A DNA stretch of 7,413 bases from an uncultured Alistipes sp. (GTDB lineage Bacteria > Bacteroidota > Bacteroidia > Bacteroidales > Rikenellaceae). Each line of letters begins with the position of its first letter. Position 1 is the stretch's first letter. A program made the translations under genes and the position numbers. Shown here piece after piece: positions 6,515 to 7,413 of this stretch. The notes beneath the pieces are model-generated. The model saw nothing but the letters and a program-made list of their open reading frames with translations, was not told the DNA's origin and did not search any database. The stretch is taken from the NCBI GenBank assembly GCA_900549685.1, contig UROX01000127.1, forward strand, positions 1 through 7,413. Reading direction: 5' to 3'.

Positions 6515-7079
6515 CATGCCGTCTACCCCTGCCCGAGACACCGAAAACAGCAATCCGCCCGGATGCCCACCCGAGTTTTCCGTATGCGAAAGAATCCGGC
6601 CCGCACGCGGCGACGACCGAAAGCAATGGCCTCACGGCATGTCTCGCAGAAAACGACACGAGAACAACATCCGGCCGAGAAATGCCCGTTCGAAAATTCT
6701 CCACACCGCCATCTCAGGCTCCGGGGTGACAATAAACGGGGCAAACCCGTCTACACGACCAAACACGATTATACCAAGCGTATTCTCCGAACTTTCCGGA
6801 TCGAGCCTTGCCACCACACCGAAGCGGAAGAGGAGCCGCTTCGGAACCGTGACCTATGCCGCAATCCCCGCGGCCGGATCTAAAATGCGGCCGGAAGCTT
6901 CGAGACATTCGACGCCATTGCCTTTCGAGGAGAGGAACAACCCGAACGTCCGTCCGAAGAGTTTCCAATGGCCGTACCGAACGAAAGTCGGAGACCGGGA
7001 GTCTCATATCGCACCCGATATGTCCGCGCCCCCGGCTCTCTCCCGGGCAGACCGCACCGTGCAGCCGCCGGCTTTCCCG
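6515..7079. other. Gene-poor stretch, with a possible decayed minus-strand reading frame
   Basis: I see no convincing gene here. The most protein-like reading is on the minus strand from 7003 down to a TGA at 6632-6634, in one frame, interrupted by a single TAG at 6854-6856. The downstream part includes FGVVARLDPESSENTLGIIV and reads as moderately hydrophobic, but there is no ATG, no promoter match and no family I recognise. Two perfect stems are present: GAAGCGG/CCGCTTC (6821-6842) and CATATC/GATATG (7005-7022). A 9-bp direct repeat, GCGGCCGGA, occurs at 6870-6878 and 6887-6895. No TAnnTTTG promoter element appears on either strand, and I saw no tRNA or other RNA signature. Confidence 0.3.
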
Positions 7080-7126
7080 AAAAAAGACCGCCGTCCGACT
7101 CCCCGATATTCAGGAGCCGGACGGCG
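7080..7126 (-). terminator. Intrinsic terminator of the YqeY-domain gene
   Basis: A 9-bp perfect stem (7089-7097 with 7118-7126), one A/C mismatch, and a further 4-bp stem (7099-7102 with 7113-7116) enclose a 10-nt loop. On the minus strand the hairpin is followed after GTC by six T (complement of 7080-7085). It lies 22 nt after the stop of the YqeY-domain gene at 7148 and is clearly oriented for that gene. Confidence 0.92.
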
Positions 7127-7147
7127 AAAAGCGGATCCGCGAAGGGA

Positions 7148-7413
7148 TTATTGCAACAGTTTTTTGACCGTCTCGGAGATCGTCCGGCCGTCGGCCTGCC
7201 CGGCGAGCTGTTTGGTCGCCACGCCCATCACTTTGCCCATATCCGAAGGAGCTTTGGCTCCGACCTGTTCGATAATGGCTTTCAGTGCCGTTTCGAGTTC
7301 CTCTGCACTCAGCTGGCGCGGCATGAACACTTCCAATTCGGCAGCTTCGGCCAGCTCGTTTTCGGCCAGTTCGGGACGGTTGTTCTGTGTGTAAACCGCA
7401 GCCGATTCCTTAC
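7148..7413 (-). CDS. GatB/YqeY-domain protein, C-terminal 87 residues (5' end outside window)
   Basis: The frame stays open to the right edge and stops at 7148-7150, so the visible part is the C-terminal 87 residues of a protein usually near 150 residues. It shows the family pattern in order: QNNRPELAENELAEAAELEV, then FMPRQLSAEELETALKAIIE, then GAKAPSDMGKVMGVATKQLA and GQADGRTISETVKKLL. These match the helical YqeY fold related to the C-terminal tRNA-binding region of GatB, the subunit of Asp/Glu-tRNA amidotransferase. YqeY proteins are small cytoplasmic proteins without an agreed function; a tRNA-related role is inferred from the domain only. A TTG at 7334-7336 and an ATG at 7322-7324 are inside the conserved region and are not the start. 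In many Bacteroidota yqeY lies after ftsZ, so ftsZ may lie beyond the right edge, which cannot be seen here. Confidence 0.9.
   Translation of the reverse strand, partial: KESAAVYTQNNRPELAENELAEAAELEVFMPRQLSAEELETALKAIIEQVGAKAPSDMGKVMGVATKQLAGQADGRTISETVKKLLQ

Noticed and set aside
5847..7394. 515-codon open frame on the plus strand
   Set aside because: It overlaps the BACON-like lipoprotein gene out of frame, crosses its strong terminator, and ends antisense to the conserved YqeY-domain gene. Its Ser/Ala/Pro/Thr-rich end is typical of antisense translation.
1..7413. CRISPR arrays, tRNA/rRNA genes, insertion sequences
   Set aside because: I saw no regularly spaced repeats, no T-loop signature, no transposase motifs and no terminal inverted repeats.

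Overview
This GC-rich window looks like the chromosome of a gut-type Bacteroidota, possibly an Alistipes-like Rikenellaceae member; genus is inferred only from protein style and GC content. The evidence is a TonB-dependent receptor of the Bacteroidota kind, two DUF5689-type lipoproteins, a lipoprotein with two BACON-like repeats, starts without a clear Shine-Dalgarno, and two close matches to the Bacteroidota promoter (TTG, 19-20 bp, TAnnTTTG).

Layout. Positions 1-306 (+) hold the C-terminal end of a flavodoxin / NADPH-dependent FMN reductase family protein. After a 90-bp convergent gap, three genes on the minus strand form one tight operon. In transcription order they are an outer-membrane TonB-dependent receptor (4446 to 1969), a DUF5689-type lipoprotein (1972 to 1130) and a second, paralogous lipoprotein (1191 to 397). 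The junctions overlap by 4 nt (ATGA) and by 62 nt, so co-translation and a shared machine are likely. A 561-bp intergenic region (4447-5007) carries back-to-back promoters about 15 bp apart. One drives the receptor operon. The other drives the plus-strand gene at 5008-6459, a lipoprotein with a surface-export-like signal, two BACON-like domains and a C-terminal domain with YD/RHS-like strands, through a roughly 290-nt hairpin-rich leader. That gene ends at a strong intrinsic terminator (6487-6514). A gene-poor stretch of about 565 bp follows, with at most a decayed minus-strand reading frame. The window closes with the C-terminal 87 residues of a GatB/YqeY-domain protein on the minus strand and its own strong terminator (7080-7126).

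How it may work together. The receptor would import an unknown ligand across the outer membrane. The two lipoproteins take the place that SusD-like proteins have beside SusC receptors, although they are not SusD-like: they look like OB-fold-type DUF5689 proteins. The divergent BACON lipoprotein may be a co-regulated surface partner. The ligand cannot be read from the sequence. The flavodoxin-family and YqeY genes look like unrelated flanking genes.
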